Source: Streptomyces sp. XY006
GTDB taxonomy: Bacteria > Actinomycetota > Actinomycetes > Streptomycetales > Streptomycetaceae
Length of the DNA stretch: 64,000 nt
NCBI RefSeq assembly: GCF_002237655.1
Contig: NZ_NOKT01000036.1
Location: 1 to 64,000 of the forward strand
Reading direction: 5' to 3'
Each line of letters starts with the position of its first letter. The stretch's first letter is position 1. A model generated the notes under the pieces. It had not been told where the DNA came from and made no database searches. It saw nothing but the letters and a program-made list of their open reading frames with translations. Shown here in pieces: positions 1-8,155 of this stretch. Position numbers and translations under genes: made by a program.

Positions 1-399
1 GCGTTCTTCATGTTCCTCTACCTGGAGGTCCTGGACGCGTCCTTCTCCTTCGACGGTGTGATCGGCGCCTTCGCCATCACCAACGACATCGTCCTGATGG
101 CCCTCGGCCTGGGCATCGGCGCCATGTACGTCCGGTCGCTCACGGTCTACCTGGTCCGCCAGGGCACCCTGGACGACTACGTCTACCTGGAGCACGGCGC
201 GCACTACGCCATCGGCGCGCTCGCCATGATCCTGCTGGTCACCATCCAGTACGAGATCAACGAGATCATCACCGGCCTCATCGGAGTTGTCCTGATCGGC
301 GCCTCCTTCTGGTCCTCCGTCCGCCGCAACCGCGCCCTCGCGGCGGCCGAGGGACAGTCCGGCTCGGACGACAAGACTGAGGTCTCGTCCGGGGTGTGA
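1..399 (+). CDS. TerC/DUF475-family integral membrane protein, 3' part
   Basis: The reading frame is open from the first base, so this is the C-terminal 132 residues of a longer gene. It begins inside a membrane helix with the acidic stretch LEVLDASFSFDG, the kind of E/D-containing intramembrane motif found in TerC-like and DUF475 proteins. Further hydrophobic segments follow (around residues 25-45, 68-82 and 88-104), then a short charged tail. The family is linked to metal-ion stress and often sits beside TerD-domain genes, as here. Ion specificity cannot be read from this fragment. Confidence 0.8.
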   Translation, partial: AFFMFLYLEVLDASFSFDGVIGAFAITNDIVLMALGLGIGAMYVRSLTVYLVRQGTLDDYVYLEHGAHYAIGALAMILLVTIQYEINEIITGLIGVVLIGASFWSSVRRNRALAAAEGQSGSDDKTEVSSGV

Positions 400-529
400 C
401 AGCCCTCCGGGTGAGGAACGCTCTCGACGGGGCGGCCACCGAGGCGACTCCTCGGCGGCCGCCCCGTCGGTCGTCAAGGGCCGCGGGCAGGGCGACGACC
501 CGCGGTCTCCAAGTGAACGTGGGGGCGGA

Positions 530-1264
530 ATGGGCCTGTTCGACGGACTCCGGCGCGGCACTGTGCAGTTCGACTCGGGTGGTGCGTCGACCAACGCGAT
601 CGAGCTGACCAAGCGGCGCGCGCAGATATCACTCACCAAGCAGGACGCGGCCACCGGCCATCTGCGGGTCAACCTCAGCTGGCGGATGCGCACCTCCGAC
701 ATCGGCGGCTCCCAGCGCGAGAGCCTGCTGCGGCATCCCTTGCGGGCCCTCAAGCCACCGGAGGTCGTAGGACACAGCCAGAGCATGGTCAACGTCGACC
801 TCGACCTGGGCTGCCTCTACGAGCTCCAGGACGGCACCAAGGGCGTCGTGCAGCCGCTCGGCGGGTACTTCGGCGACGTCAACGCCCCGCCGTACGTCAA
901 GCTCAGCGGCGATGACCGGTTCGGCTCGGGGTCCGGCGAGACGATGTACATCAACCTGGACCACCGCGACAGCATCAAGCGGCTCCTGGTCTTCGTCTAC
1001 ATCTACGACCAGACGCCCGCCTTCGACCGCGCCCAGGCCATCGTCACGCTCTACCCGAGCAACGGCCCCCGCATCGAGATCCACCTGGACGAACGTCAGC
1101 CGCAGGCCCGCTCCTGCGCGGTCGTCATGATCGAGAAGGTCAAGAACGAGATCGTCGTCCGCCGCGAGGCCAAGTTCGTCTACGGCTTCCAGGCGGAACT
1201 GGACCGGCTCTACGGGTGGGGGCTGCAGTGGGGGCGGGGCTACAAGACGAAGGTCGACCGCTGA
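530..1264 (+). CDS. TerA-like tellurium-resistance / TerD-superfamily protein
   Basis: A 244-residue cytosolic protein. The middle holds a TerD-superfamily beta-sandwich: VNVDLDLGCLYEL, GDDRFGSGSGETMYINLDH, and the VFVYIYD strand near residue 162 match the calcium-binding stress-protein fold. The N-terminus carries LTKQDAATGHLRVNLSWR, typical of TerA-like members. The ATG at 530 is preceded directly by a purine-rich GGGGGCGG. It lies downstream of the TerC-type gene and upstream of the divergent terD, so it belongs to the same stress locus. The exact ligand and the role in tellurite or general stress response remain family-level inference. Confidence 0.85.
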   Translation: MGLFDGLRRGTVQFDSGGASTNAIELTKRRAQISLTKQDAATGHLRVNLSWRMRTSDIGGSQRESLLRHPLRALKPPEVVGHSQSMVNVDLDLGCLYELQDGTKGVVQPLGGYFGDVNAPPYVKLSGDDRFGSGSGETMYINLDHRDSIKRLLVFVYIYDQTPAFDRAQAIVTLYPSNGPRIEIHLDERQPQARSCAVVMIEKVKNEIVVRREAKFVYGFQAELDRLYGWGLQWGRGYKTKVDR

Positions 1265-1366
1265 GCCCGCGGCATCTCCGCGGGCCCGGTGGTCTCGGCG
1301 GCCTTGGCGGTCCGGGGGTTTGCGGCGGCCTGGGCGGTCCGGGGGGCCTCGGCGGTGTCGCCGGAC

Positions 1367-2281
1367 TCAGCGGCCGATGAACTGCGGGCCCTGCGGGGGC
1401 AGCCGGAAGTCCGGGTCGGGGGCCGCGGTGACCGGCTGCGGGTAGCCGTAGCCGGACTGCCCGCCCGCAGCGGCCGGTGCCTGTGGGTAGCCGTAGGCGG
1501 GACGGCTCGTGGGCTGCGGATAGCCGTAGGCCGGCTGGGTCGCCGGGGGCTGCTGGGGCGGGTAGCCGTACCCGGACTGCGCGGGCACCGCGGTCGGCTG
1601 CTCCGGCGGCAGCGGCCGGGACGTCTCTCCGGAGGACTGCGCGGCGGCCTGCTGCCGGGGCCCGGGGGCCGTGGGCTGGGCGGAACCGGCCGTCGTGGGA
1701 GGCGCGGGCACGGTCGTGGTCGGCTCCTGGGCCGCCTCCGACTCGTCCACGGAGATGCCGAAGTCGGTCGCCAGGCCCTTCAGCCCGTTCGAGTAGCCCT
1801 CGCCCAGCGCCCGGAACTTCCAGCCCTCGCCGCGCCGGTACAGCTCGCCGCAGATCAGCGCGGTCTCCTCGCCCGTCTCCGGCTTGACGTCGAAGTACGC
1901 CAGCGCCTCCGTGCCGGCGTCGGCCGCGTCGTACAGCAGGATGCGCAGCTCCCGTACGCGGTCGAACGTCACGCCGTCCGCCGAGGCGACCAGCAGAATC
2001 CGGCTGACTTCCGGCTCGACACCGGTGAGCTCTGTCTGGATCGTGTCGGTCAGGCCCTCGGCGACCCGCTTCTTGCCGAGCCGCCACACCTTCCCGGAGG
2101 GGTGCCGGGGCTGGTTGTAGAAGACGAAGTCCTCGTCGGAGCGCACACGACCGTCGGGGCCGAGGAGCAGCGCGGAGGCGTCGACGTCCGGAACCCCCTG
2201 CCCGGGTGTCCAGCGCAGCACGGCGCGCACCGTGGTGGCCTCCAGCGGGACGTTCGACCCCTTCAGCATCGCGTGCGTCAT
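1367..2281 (-). CDS. TerD-family protein with repetitive Pro/Gln/Tyr-rich tail
   Basis: A 304-residue protein. Residues 1 to about 175 form a TerD domain: MLKGSNVPL start, WTPGQGVPDVDASALLLG, SDEDFVFYNQPRHP, and the C-terminal ALICGELYRRGEGWKFRALGEGY (shown here in part) are classic. The rest is low complexity, with recurring YGYPQ-type motifs (about residues 220-290) resembling a disordered, possibly assembly-promoting tail. It is transcribed divergently from the lyase-PRTase-HAD operon at 2512, with a shared 230-bp intergenic region. TerD proteins bind Ca2+ and form part of membrane-associated stress complexes; that role is inferred from family. Confidence 0.92.
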   Translation of the reverse strand: MTHAMLKGSNVPLEATTVRAVLRWTPGQGVPDVDASALLLGPDGRVRSDEDFVFYNQPRHPSGKVWRLGKKRVAEGLTDTIQTELTGVEPEVSRILLVASADGVTFDRVRELRILLYDAADAGTEALAYFDVKPETGEETALICGELYRRGEGWKFRALGEGYSNGLKGLATDFGISVDESEAAQEPTTTVPAPPTTAGSAQPTAPGPRQQAAAQSSGETSRPLPPEQPTAVPAQSGYGYPPQQPPATQPAYGYPQPTSRPAYGYPQAPAAAGGQSGYGYPQPVTAAPDPDFRLPPQGPQFIGR

Positions 2282-2511
2282 GCGGTCATCCTGCCTTCTC
2301 GGTCCTGCTCACGACAACGCGGGGTGCCGGGTGCCACGAGCGGCGCGGACGGCCGCCGGGGACTACCGTCGTCATGGCCGGGTACTGGCTGTGATTGCCC
2401 GCGTTACCTGAAATTCATGCCTGACGGGAACCTCCGACATGGACTTCTACGTACTATTACCGGCCACCTTTCATCGATTCACAGGCCGCACCACCACCAC
2501 GGGGGAGTTCC

Positions 2512-3678
2512 ATGCGTCATTTCGGGCACATCGCCCCTGAGGTGCGGAAGCGTCTCTTCCACCGGGAGCCGTGCGTGTTCACGCCCGACTCCCCGGCCCG
2601 GCTGCTCTCCGCGGCCTTGGGCGCCACGCTCTACAGCCCGGCCACCCGGCCCCGCCTCGCCGACGACGTCCTCAAGCAGGCCGGTCGCGGCGTGGTCTCG
2701 ATGGTGCTCTGCCTGGAGGACTCCATCGACGACGCGGAAGTGGGCCCCGGCGAGGAGAATCTCGTCCGGCAGCTCACGGCCCTGGCCGGCCTGCCGGACG
2801 CGGATCTGCCGCTGCTGTTCATCCGCGTCCGCGCCCCCGAGCAGATACCCGACCTCGTACGGCGCCTCGGCCCCGCCGTCCGGCTGCTGTCCGGGTTCGT
2901 CCTGCCGAAGTTCACCGCCGAACGCGGCATCCCGTTCCTCGAGGCCCTGTCGACCGCCGAGGCCGAAAGCGGCCGTCGCCTTTTCGCCATGCCGGTCCTC
3001 GAATCCCCCGAGCTGCTCTACCGCGAGTCGCGGGTCGAGACCCTGGAGGGCATCTTCCGCGCGGTCGACAAGTACCGCGACCGCGTCCTCGCCCTGCGCC
3101 TCGGCGTGACGGACTTCTGCTCCTCCTACGGGCTGCGCCGGGGCCCCGACATGACCGCCTACGACGTGCAGGTCGTCGCCTCCGTGATCGCCGACGTGGT
3201 GAACATGCTGGGCCGCGCCGACGGCACGGGCTTCACGGTGACGGGGCCGGTGTGGGAGTACTTCCGGGTCCAGGAGCGCATGTTCAAGCCGCTGCTGCGG
3301 CAGAGCCCCTTCCTGGAGGTGCAGGCCGCCGAGCTGCGCGAGAAGCTGATCGAGCACGCCATGGACGGGCTGCTGCGCGAGATCTCCCTGGACCAGGCCA
3401 ACGGCCTGCTGGGCAAGACGTGCATCCACCCCTCCCACGTCCTGCCGGTGCACGCCCTGTCGGTCGTCAGCCACGAGGAGTTCTCGGACGCCCAGGACAT
3501 CCTGCGCCCCGAGCGCGGCGGCGGGGGTGTGCTGAGATCGGCGTACACCAACAAGATGAACGAGGTGAAGCCGCACCGCGCCTGGGCGGAGCGGACGCTT
3601 CTGCGCGCCGAGGTGTTCGGCGTGGCCAACGAGGACATCGGCTTCGTGGAACTGCTCGCGGCGGGTCTGCCGAGCTGA
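2512..3678 (+). CDS. HpcH/HpaI or CitE-like aldolase/lyase of the ter biosynthetic operon
   Basis: A 388-residue TIM-barrel enzyme of the citrate-lyase-beta / HpcH type. Visible hallmarks are LCLEDSIDDAEV (metal-binding acidic patch after strand 3), the PVLESPELLYRES region, LRLGVTDFCSSYGLRRG and GKTCIHPSHV near the C-terminus. The ATG follows GGGGGAG with good spacing. It is the first gene of an operon with the PRTase fusion (43-bp gap) and the HAD gene. In the analysis of ter-linked operons by Anantharaman, Iyer and Aravind, this set was predicted to make a nucleoside-like small molecule; the substrate is unknown. Confidence 0.85.
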   Translation: MRHFGHIAPEVRKRLFHREPCVFTPDSPARLLSAALGATLYSPATRPRLADDVLKQAGRGVVSMVLCLEDSIDDAEVGPGEENLVRQLTALAGLPDADLPLLFIRVRAPEQIPDLVRRLGPAVRLLSGFVLPKFTAERGIPFLEALSTAEAESGRRLFAMPVLESPELLYRESRVETLEGIFRAVDKYRDRVLALRLGVTDFCSSYGLRRGPDMTAYDVQVVASVIADVVNMLGRADGTGFTVTGPVWEYFRVQERMFKPLLRQSPFLEVQAAELREKLIEHAMDGLLREISLDQANGLLGKTCIHPSHVLPVHALSVVSHEEFSDAQDILRPERGGGGVLRSAYTNKMNEVKPHRAWAERTLLRAEVFGVANEDIGFVELLAAGLPS

Positions 3679-3721
3679 CTCCTCGAACCAGGTACACCGG
3701 TGAACGCGACGCAGGGAATCC

Positions 3722-6328
3722 ATGGAGAAGGCAGTGAACGAGGGGCCGCACCACGAGGTGCGCGACGGCGTCTGGTCGGGCAGCTGGGTCGCCGAGCGGC
3801 TCGGCGTCGAGCTGGCCGGTGACGACCGGCTGACCGACCTGCTGGGGCTGGCGCTGCGCCGCAACCCCAAGCGGGCCCACCTGCTCGTGTCGAACGTGCT
3901 GGGCAAGCACGTGCCGCAGTCGCCGTCCGTCGTCCACGGCCACGGGGTCGCGCTCGGCCGCCGCGTGCGGGACCTGCTCGGCGACGACGAGGCCCGCAAG
4001 GCCGTCGTCCTCGGCTACGCGGAGACCGCGACGGGCCTCGGCCACTCCGTCGCCGACGGCCTCGGCCTCGCCCCCTGCCTGCACTCCACCCGCCGCCCGG
4101 TCGCCGGGCTCGCCCCGGCGGGCGGCTTCGAGGAGTCCCACTCGCACGCCACCTCGCATCTGCTGCTGCCGGAGGATCCCGCGCTGCTCGCCGGTGACGG
4201 GCCGCTGGTCCTGGTCGACGACGAGTTCTCCACGGGGAACACGGTGCTGAACACCGTGCGCGATCTTCACGCGCGGTACCCGCGGCGGCGGTACGTCGTG
4301 GTGGCGCTGGTGGACATGCGGTCCGCTGCCGATGCCGGCCGGCTGGAGGACTTCGCCCGCGAGATCGGTGCGCGGGTGGATCTCGTGGCGGCGGCTTCGG
4401 GGACGGTGCGGCTGCCGGAGGGGGTGCTGGAGAAGGGGCAGGAGCTGGTGGCGCGGTACGCGTCCGAGAGTGCGGCGGAGAGTCCGTCGGCGGGTGCGGC
4501 GCCGTCGTGGTCGCTCGCGCAGTCTTCAGCGCCTCTTGAGGGCGTTGCCGACACGCCCCTTTCAGGGGCGCGGGGAAATGCGCGACCAGCCCCCAGCGGC
4601 CCGCACCCGGACGACGAGGGCACCGCCCCCTACGCCACCCGCGTCGACCTGCAGTGGCCCGCCGGTCTCCCCGACGGGGGCCGGCACGGCTTCACCCCCG
4701 CCCACCGGGAACGCCTGGAAGCCGCCCTGCCCGGCATGGCCGCCCGGATCGCCGACGCGCTGCCGCGGGGAGCTCGGCGCGTGCACGTGCTGGGCTTCGA
4801 GGAGCTGATGTACGCCCCGCTGCGGCTCGCCGAGGCTTTGGAGCGGACCACGGACGCCGAGGTGCGCTACTCCACCACCACCCGCTCGCCCGTCCTCGCC
4901 GTGGACGACCCGGGCTACGCGATACGCACCCGCCTCGCCTTCCCCGCCCACGACGACCCCGCCGACGGCCCGGGCGAGCGGTACGCCTACAACGTCGCCG
5001 GTGCCGGTTTCGACGCCGTCGTCGCCGTCGTCGACTCCGCCGCGGACACCCCGGCGCTGCACGCCCCCGACGGACTGCTGGCCCGCCTCGCGGCCCACAC
5101 CCCGCGGGTCCTCCTCGCCGTCGTGCCGTCGTACGTCCCGAAGACCCCGCCCGCCCCCGAAAGGCCCTTCATGCTGCCCGAGCCCCTGCGCGGCCCCGCC
5201 TTCTCCTCGTACGCGCCCGAGGAGGTCGGCTGGCTGCTCCAGGACCTCTCGGACGTGACACTGGAGGCGCCGACCGAGGAGCGCGAGGAGGCCATCCAGA
5301 GCGGCGGCGCCCACTACGCGGAGTCGCTGCCCGTGGAGTACCAGCCGAGCGAGCAGTACCAGGCTCTCTTCCACGCCGCGCTGGAGGACTCGGCGGCCCG
5401 GATCGCGCAAGCGGTCGGCGTCGTCACCGAGACCGTCCTCGCCGAGCGGTCGCCGCGCCCGGTGCTGGTCTCCCTGGCCCGGGCCGGCACCCCCGTGGGC
5501 ATCCTCATGCGCCGCTGGGCCCGGTACCGGCACGGCCTCGACCTGCCGCACTACGCCGTGTCGATCGTCCGGGGCCGCGGCATCGACGCCAACGCGCTGC
5601 GCTGGCTCGCCGAGCACCACGACCCCCGGGACGTCGTCTTCGTCGACGGCTGGACCGGCAAGGGCGCCATCACCCGCGAACTCGCCCAGGCGCTCACGGA
5701 GTTCGAGAAGTCCGACGGCATCACCGGCTTCGACCCGGAGATCGCCGTCCTGGCCGACCCCGGCTCCTGCGTACGGACCTACGGCACCCGCGAGGACTTC
5801 CTCATCCCCTCCGCCTGCCTCAACTCCACGGTCTCCGGCCTGATCTCACGGACCGTGCTGCGCGCGGACCTGGTCGGCCCGCACGACTTCCACGGCGCGA
5901 AGTTCTACCGCGAACTCGCCGCGACCGACGTCTCGGTGACCTTCCTGGACGCCGTCTCCGCCCGGTTCCCGGAGGTCGCGGACGCCGCCTGCGCCCAGGC
6001 CGGGGAACTGCTCGCCGCCGACCGCTCGCCCACCTGGGAGGGCTGGGCCGCGGTCGAACGCATCAGTGAGGAGTACGGCATCCACGACGTCAACCTCGTC
6101 AAGCCCGGCGTGGGCGAGACCACCCGCGTGATGCTGCGCCGCGTGCCGTGGAAGGTCCTGGCGCGCGCCGGGGCGGGCAGCGACCTGGACCACGTCCGCC
6201 TGCTCGCCGAGCAACGGGGCGTGCCCGTCGAGGAGGTGGCCGACCTGCCCTACACCTGCGTCGGCCTGATCCACCCCCAGTACACCCGGGGCGCGACCGG
6301 CGCCGACGGCAAGGCGGTGACGGTCTGA
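3722..6328 (+). CDS. Fused ter-associated phosphoribosyltransferases (PRTase_2-TRSP-PRTase_1/StiP-PELOTA)
   Basis: An 868-residue multidomain protein. Residues 1-250 are a phosphoribosyltransferase with the PRPP loop LVDDEFSTGNTV (about 162-174). A Pro/Ala-rich linker (about 256-305) coincides with two inverted copies of a dispersed palindrome. Residues about 305-480 hold a TRSP domain, with the name-giving TRSP motif in TTTRSPVLAVDD. A second PRTase (StiP-like) runs to about 790, with FVDGWTGKGAIT as its loop, and a PELOTA-type RNA-binding-like segment with ADLPYTCVGLIHP closes the protein. These modules are usually two genes, so this is a fusion. The stop overlaps the ATG of the HAD gene. 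Confidence 0.85.
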   Translation: MEKAVNEGPHHEVRDGVWSGSWVAERLGVELAGDDRLTDLLGLALRRNPKRAHLLVSNVLGKHVPQSPSVVHGHGVALGRRVRDLLGDDEARKAVVLGYAETATGLGHSVADGLGLAPCLHSTRRPVAGLAPAGGFEESHSHATSHLLLPEDPALLAGDGPLVLVDDEFSTGNTVLNTVRDLHARYPRRRYVVVALVDMRSAADAGRLEDFAREIGARVDLVAAASGTVRLPEGVLEKGQELVARYASESAAESPSAGAAPSWSLAQSSAPLEGVADTPLSGARGNARPAPSGPHPDDEGTAPYATRVDLQWPAGLPDGGRHGFTPAHRERLEAALPGMAARIADALPRGARRVHVLGFEELMYAPLRLAEALERTTDAEVRYSTTTRSPVLAVDDPGYAIRTRLAFPAHDDPADGPGERYAYNVAGAGFDAVVAVVDSAADTPALHAPDGLLARLAAHTPRVLLAVVPSYVPKTPPAPERPFMLPEPLRGPAFSSYAPEEVGWLLQDLSDVTLEAPTEEREEAIQSGGAHYAESLPVEYQPSEQYQALFHAALEDSAARIAQAVGVVTETVLAERSPRPVLVSLARAGTPVGILMRRWARYRHGLDLPHYAVSIVRGRGIDANALRWLAEHHDPRDVVFVDGWTGKGAITRELAQALTEFEKSDGITGFDPEIAVLADPGSCVRTYGTREDFLIPSACLNSTVSGLISRTVLRADLVGPHDFHGAKFYRELAATDVSVTFLDAVSARFPEVADAACAQAGELLAADRSPTWEGWAAVERISEEYGIHDVNLVKPGVGETTRVMLRRVPWKVLARAGAGSDLDHVRLLAEQRGVPVEEVADLPYTCVGLIHPQYTRGATGADGKAVTV
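4490..4612. repeat. Inverted pair of dispersed Streptomyces palindromic elements inside a coding linker
   Basis: 4490-4545 begins with the same 21 bases as the element at 7162. Bases 4552-4612, read on the minus strand, match the element at 50993 closely, including TTCCCCGCGCCCCTGA. The two copies face each other and stay in frame with the PRTase fusion, encoding an Ala/Pro/Ser-rich linker. Confidence 0.75.
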
Positions 6329-7137
6329 TGCCGGTGATCGTCGCGAGCGACCTCGACCGCACCCTGATCTACTCCGCCGCGGCCCTGGCGCTGACCATGC
6401 CGGACGCGCGGGCGCCCCGGCTGCTGTGCGTGGAGGTGCACGAGAGCAGGCCGCTGTCGTACATGACCGAGACGGCGGCGCGGCTCCTGGCCGAACTGGG
6501 CGACGAGGCCGTGTTCGTGCCGACGACGACCCGGACGCGCAAGCAGTACCAGCGCATCAACCTGCCCGGCCCGGCGCCCACATACGCGATCTGCGCCAAC
6601 GGCGGGCACCTCCTGGTCGACGGCGTCTCCGACCCCGACTGGCACGCGCAGGTGACCGCGCGGCTGGCCGACCAGTGCGCGCCCCTGGCCGAGGTGCAGG
6701 AACACCTGCTCAGGGCGGCCGACCCGGTGTGGGTGCGCAAGCACCGCGTCGCCGACGACCTCTTCGCCTACCTCGTCGTGGAGCGTGAACTGCTGCACGA
6801 GGACTGGGTGAAGGAGCTCGCGGTGTGGGCGGAGAACCGCGGCTGGACCGTGTCCCTGCAGGGCCGCAAGATCTACGCGGTGCCCAAGCCGCTCACCAAG
6901 AGCGCGGCGATGCGGGAGGTCGCGCGGCGCACCGGCGCGGGTCTCACGCTGGCCGCGGGGGACTCGCTGCTCGACACCGACCTGCTCCTCGCGGCGGACC
7001 AGGGCTGGCGGCCCGGCCACGGGGAGCTGGCCGACACGGGCTTCACGGCTCCCTCGATCAGGGTGCTGCCCGACCGGGGGGTTCTCGCCGGGGAGCGGAT
7101 CCTGCGGGAGATGCTGGGGGCAGTGCGGGACGCCTGA
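6328..7137 (+). CDS. HAD-superfamily hydrolase of the ter biosynthetic operon
   Basis: A 269-residue Cof-like HAD phosphatase. Motif I is SDLDRTLIY at residues 7-15, motif II lies in VPTTTRTRKQY, a conserved lysine lies in PKPLTKSAAM, and motif III/IV is LAAGDSLLDTDLL near residue 210. The start is the ATG sharing its A with the last base of the PRTase stop (TGATG), so translation is coupled. Such HAD enzymes end the lyase-PRTase gene sets of ter loci and probably remove a phosphate from the ribosylated product; the substrate is not known. Its 3' end overlaps the convergent DedA gene by 80 bp. Confidence 0.87.
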   Translation: MPVIVASDLDRTLIYSAAALALTMPDARAPRLLCVEVHESRPLSYMTETAARLLAELGDEAVFVPTTTRTRKQYQRINLPGPAPTYAICANGGHLLVDGVSDPDWHAQVTARLADQCAPLAEVQEHLLRAADPVWVRKHRVADDLFAYLVVERELLHEDWVKELAVWAENRGWTVSLQGRKIYAVPKPLTKSAAMREVARRTGAGLTLAAGDSLLDTDLLLAADQGWRPGHGELADTGFTAPSIRVLPDRGVLAGERILREMLGAVRDA

Positions 7138-7840
7138 GCGTCCGGGTGGGGTGGTCGTCGTGCGGGTGCGGCGCCGTCGTGGCTGATCGCGCAGTTCCCC
7201 GCGCCCCTTCGGGGCGCGTCCCCTTGGGGCGCCGTCGCAGCCGTATCGCGATGAACACCGCCACCGCCAGGGCCGCGACGGCCAGGACCACCTTGGAGTA
7301 GGTGGAGACGATGTCGGACACGGTGTGCCAGTTCGCGCCGAGGAAGTAGCCCGCGAGGACGAACACTGTGTTCCAGATCGCGCTGCCCAGGGTCGTCAGG
7401 GCCAGGAACACCGGCAGGCGCATGCGCTCGACACCCGCCGGCACGGAGATCAGGCTGCGGAAGATCGGGATCATCCGGCCGAAGAACACGGCCTTGGTGC
7501 CGTGCTTGAGGAACCACGCCTCGGTCTTCTCGATGTCCGAGACCTTGACCAGCGGCAGGCGGCGGGCGACGGCCACCGTCCGGTCACGGCCGAGCAGCGC
7601 CCCCACCCCGTACAGCGCGAGCGCGCCGAGCACGGAGCCCGCCGTCGTCCACAGCAGGACGGCGAGCAGGCTCATCCGTCCGCTGCTCGCGGCGAACCCG
7701 GCCATGGGCAGGATCACCTCGCTGGGCAGCGGCGGGAACAGGTTCTCCAGGGCGATGGCGAGACCGGCACCCGGCGCGCCCAGCGCGTCCATGAGGTCGT
7801 TGACCCACTGCGGTCCGGCGTCCGCGGCGATGGCTGTCAT
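7058..7840 (-). CDS. DedA-family (SNARE-associated) membrane protein
   Basis: A 260-residue polytopic membrane protein. It shows the DedA signatures ENLFPPLPSEVILPMAG near residue 32, FFGRMIPIFRSLISVPAG near residue 120, and the following GSAIWNTVFVLAGYFLG helix. DedA proteins act as membrane transporters linked to lipid carrier recycling and envelope homeostasis. The last 55 residues are low-complexity Arg/Pro/Ala sequence, partly encoded by the dispersed palindrome at 7162-7217, and overlap the end of the HAD gene on the other strand. That tail looks like a recent extension by repeat insertion rather than a conserved part. Confidence 0.9.
   Translation of the reverse strand: MTAIAADAGPQWVNDLMDALGAPGAGLAIALENLFPPLPSEVILPMAGFAASSGRMSLLAVLLWTTAGSVLGALALYGVGALLGRDRTVAVARRLPLVKVSDIEKTEAWFLKHGTKAVFFGRMIPIFRSLISVPAGVERMRLPVFLALTTLGSAIWNTVFVLAGYFLGANWHTVSDIVSTYSKVVLAVAALAVAVFIAIRLRRRPKGTRPEGARGTARSATTAPHPHDDHPTRTLRRPALPPASPAGSAPRREPPGRAAP
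7162..7217. repeat. Dispersed Streptomyces palindromic element
   Basis: Contains GCGCAGTTCCCCGCGCCCCT followed by TCGGGGCGC, making a tight GC hairpin. The same 20-base core recurs at 51020-51039, and the left 21 bases recur at 4490-4510. It lies between the HAD stop and the body of the DedA gene, and encodes part of the DedA C-terminal tail. Confidence 0.75.
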
Positions 7841-7908
7841 GCCCCCACGCTAGGAAACCGGACCTGAAGGGATCCTGAGGAAAAGGACCTGAGGGCCCGG
7901 GGACGGCG

Positions 7909-8133
7909 TCAGCCGCAGCAGCCGCCACCGCAGCAGCCGCCTCCGCCGCCACCGCCCGCGCGGGGCGCCGGGGCGGGAGCGGAGGCCGAGCCGGCCACGG
8001 CGACCGTCGACAGGAGCTTCACCGTGTCGTCGTGCCCCGAGGGGCAGGCCGCGGGGTCGGAGGACTGGGCCATGGGGCGGCTGAGTTCGAACGTGTCGCC
8101 GCAGGTACGGCAGCGGTACTCGTAGCGAGGCAT
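7909..8133 (-). CDS. FmdB-type zinc-ribbon regulatory protein with Gly/Cys tail
   Basis: A 74-residue protein starting MPRYEYRCRTCGDTFE, the standard opening of FmdB/CxxC zinc-ribbon proteins. A second zinc ligand pair is expected in AACPSGHDD. The C-terminus is unusual: a Gly run followed by CCGGGCCG, which could bind additional metal. The ATG at 8133 is preferred over the GTG two codons upstream because family members start at MPRYEY. Function is unknown beyond metal binding. It sits 23 bp downstream of the coiled-coil membrane gene on the same strand. Confidence 0.85.
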   Translation of the reverse strand: MPRYEYRCRTCGDTFELSRPMAQSSDPAACPSGHDDTVKLLSTVAVAGSASAPAPAPRAGGGGGGGCCGGGCCG

Positions 8134-8155
8134 GGGCACAGGTTAACCGGCGCGG

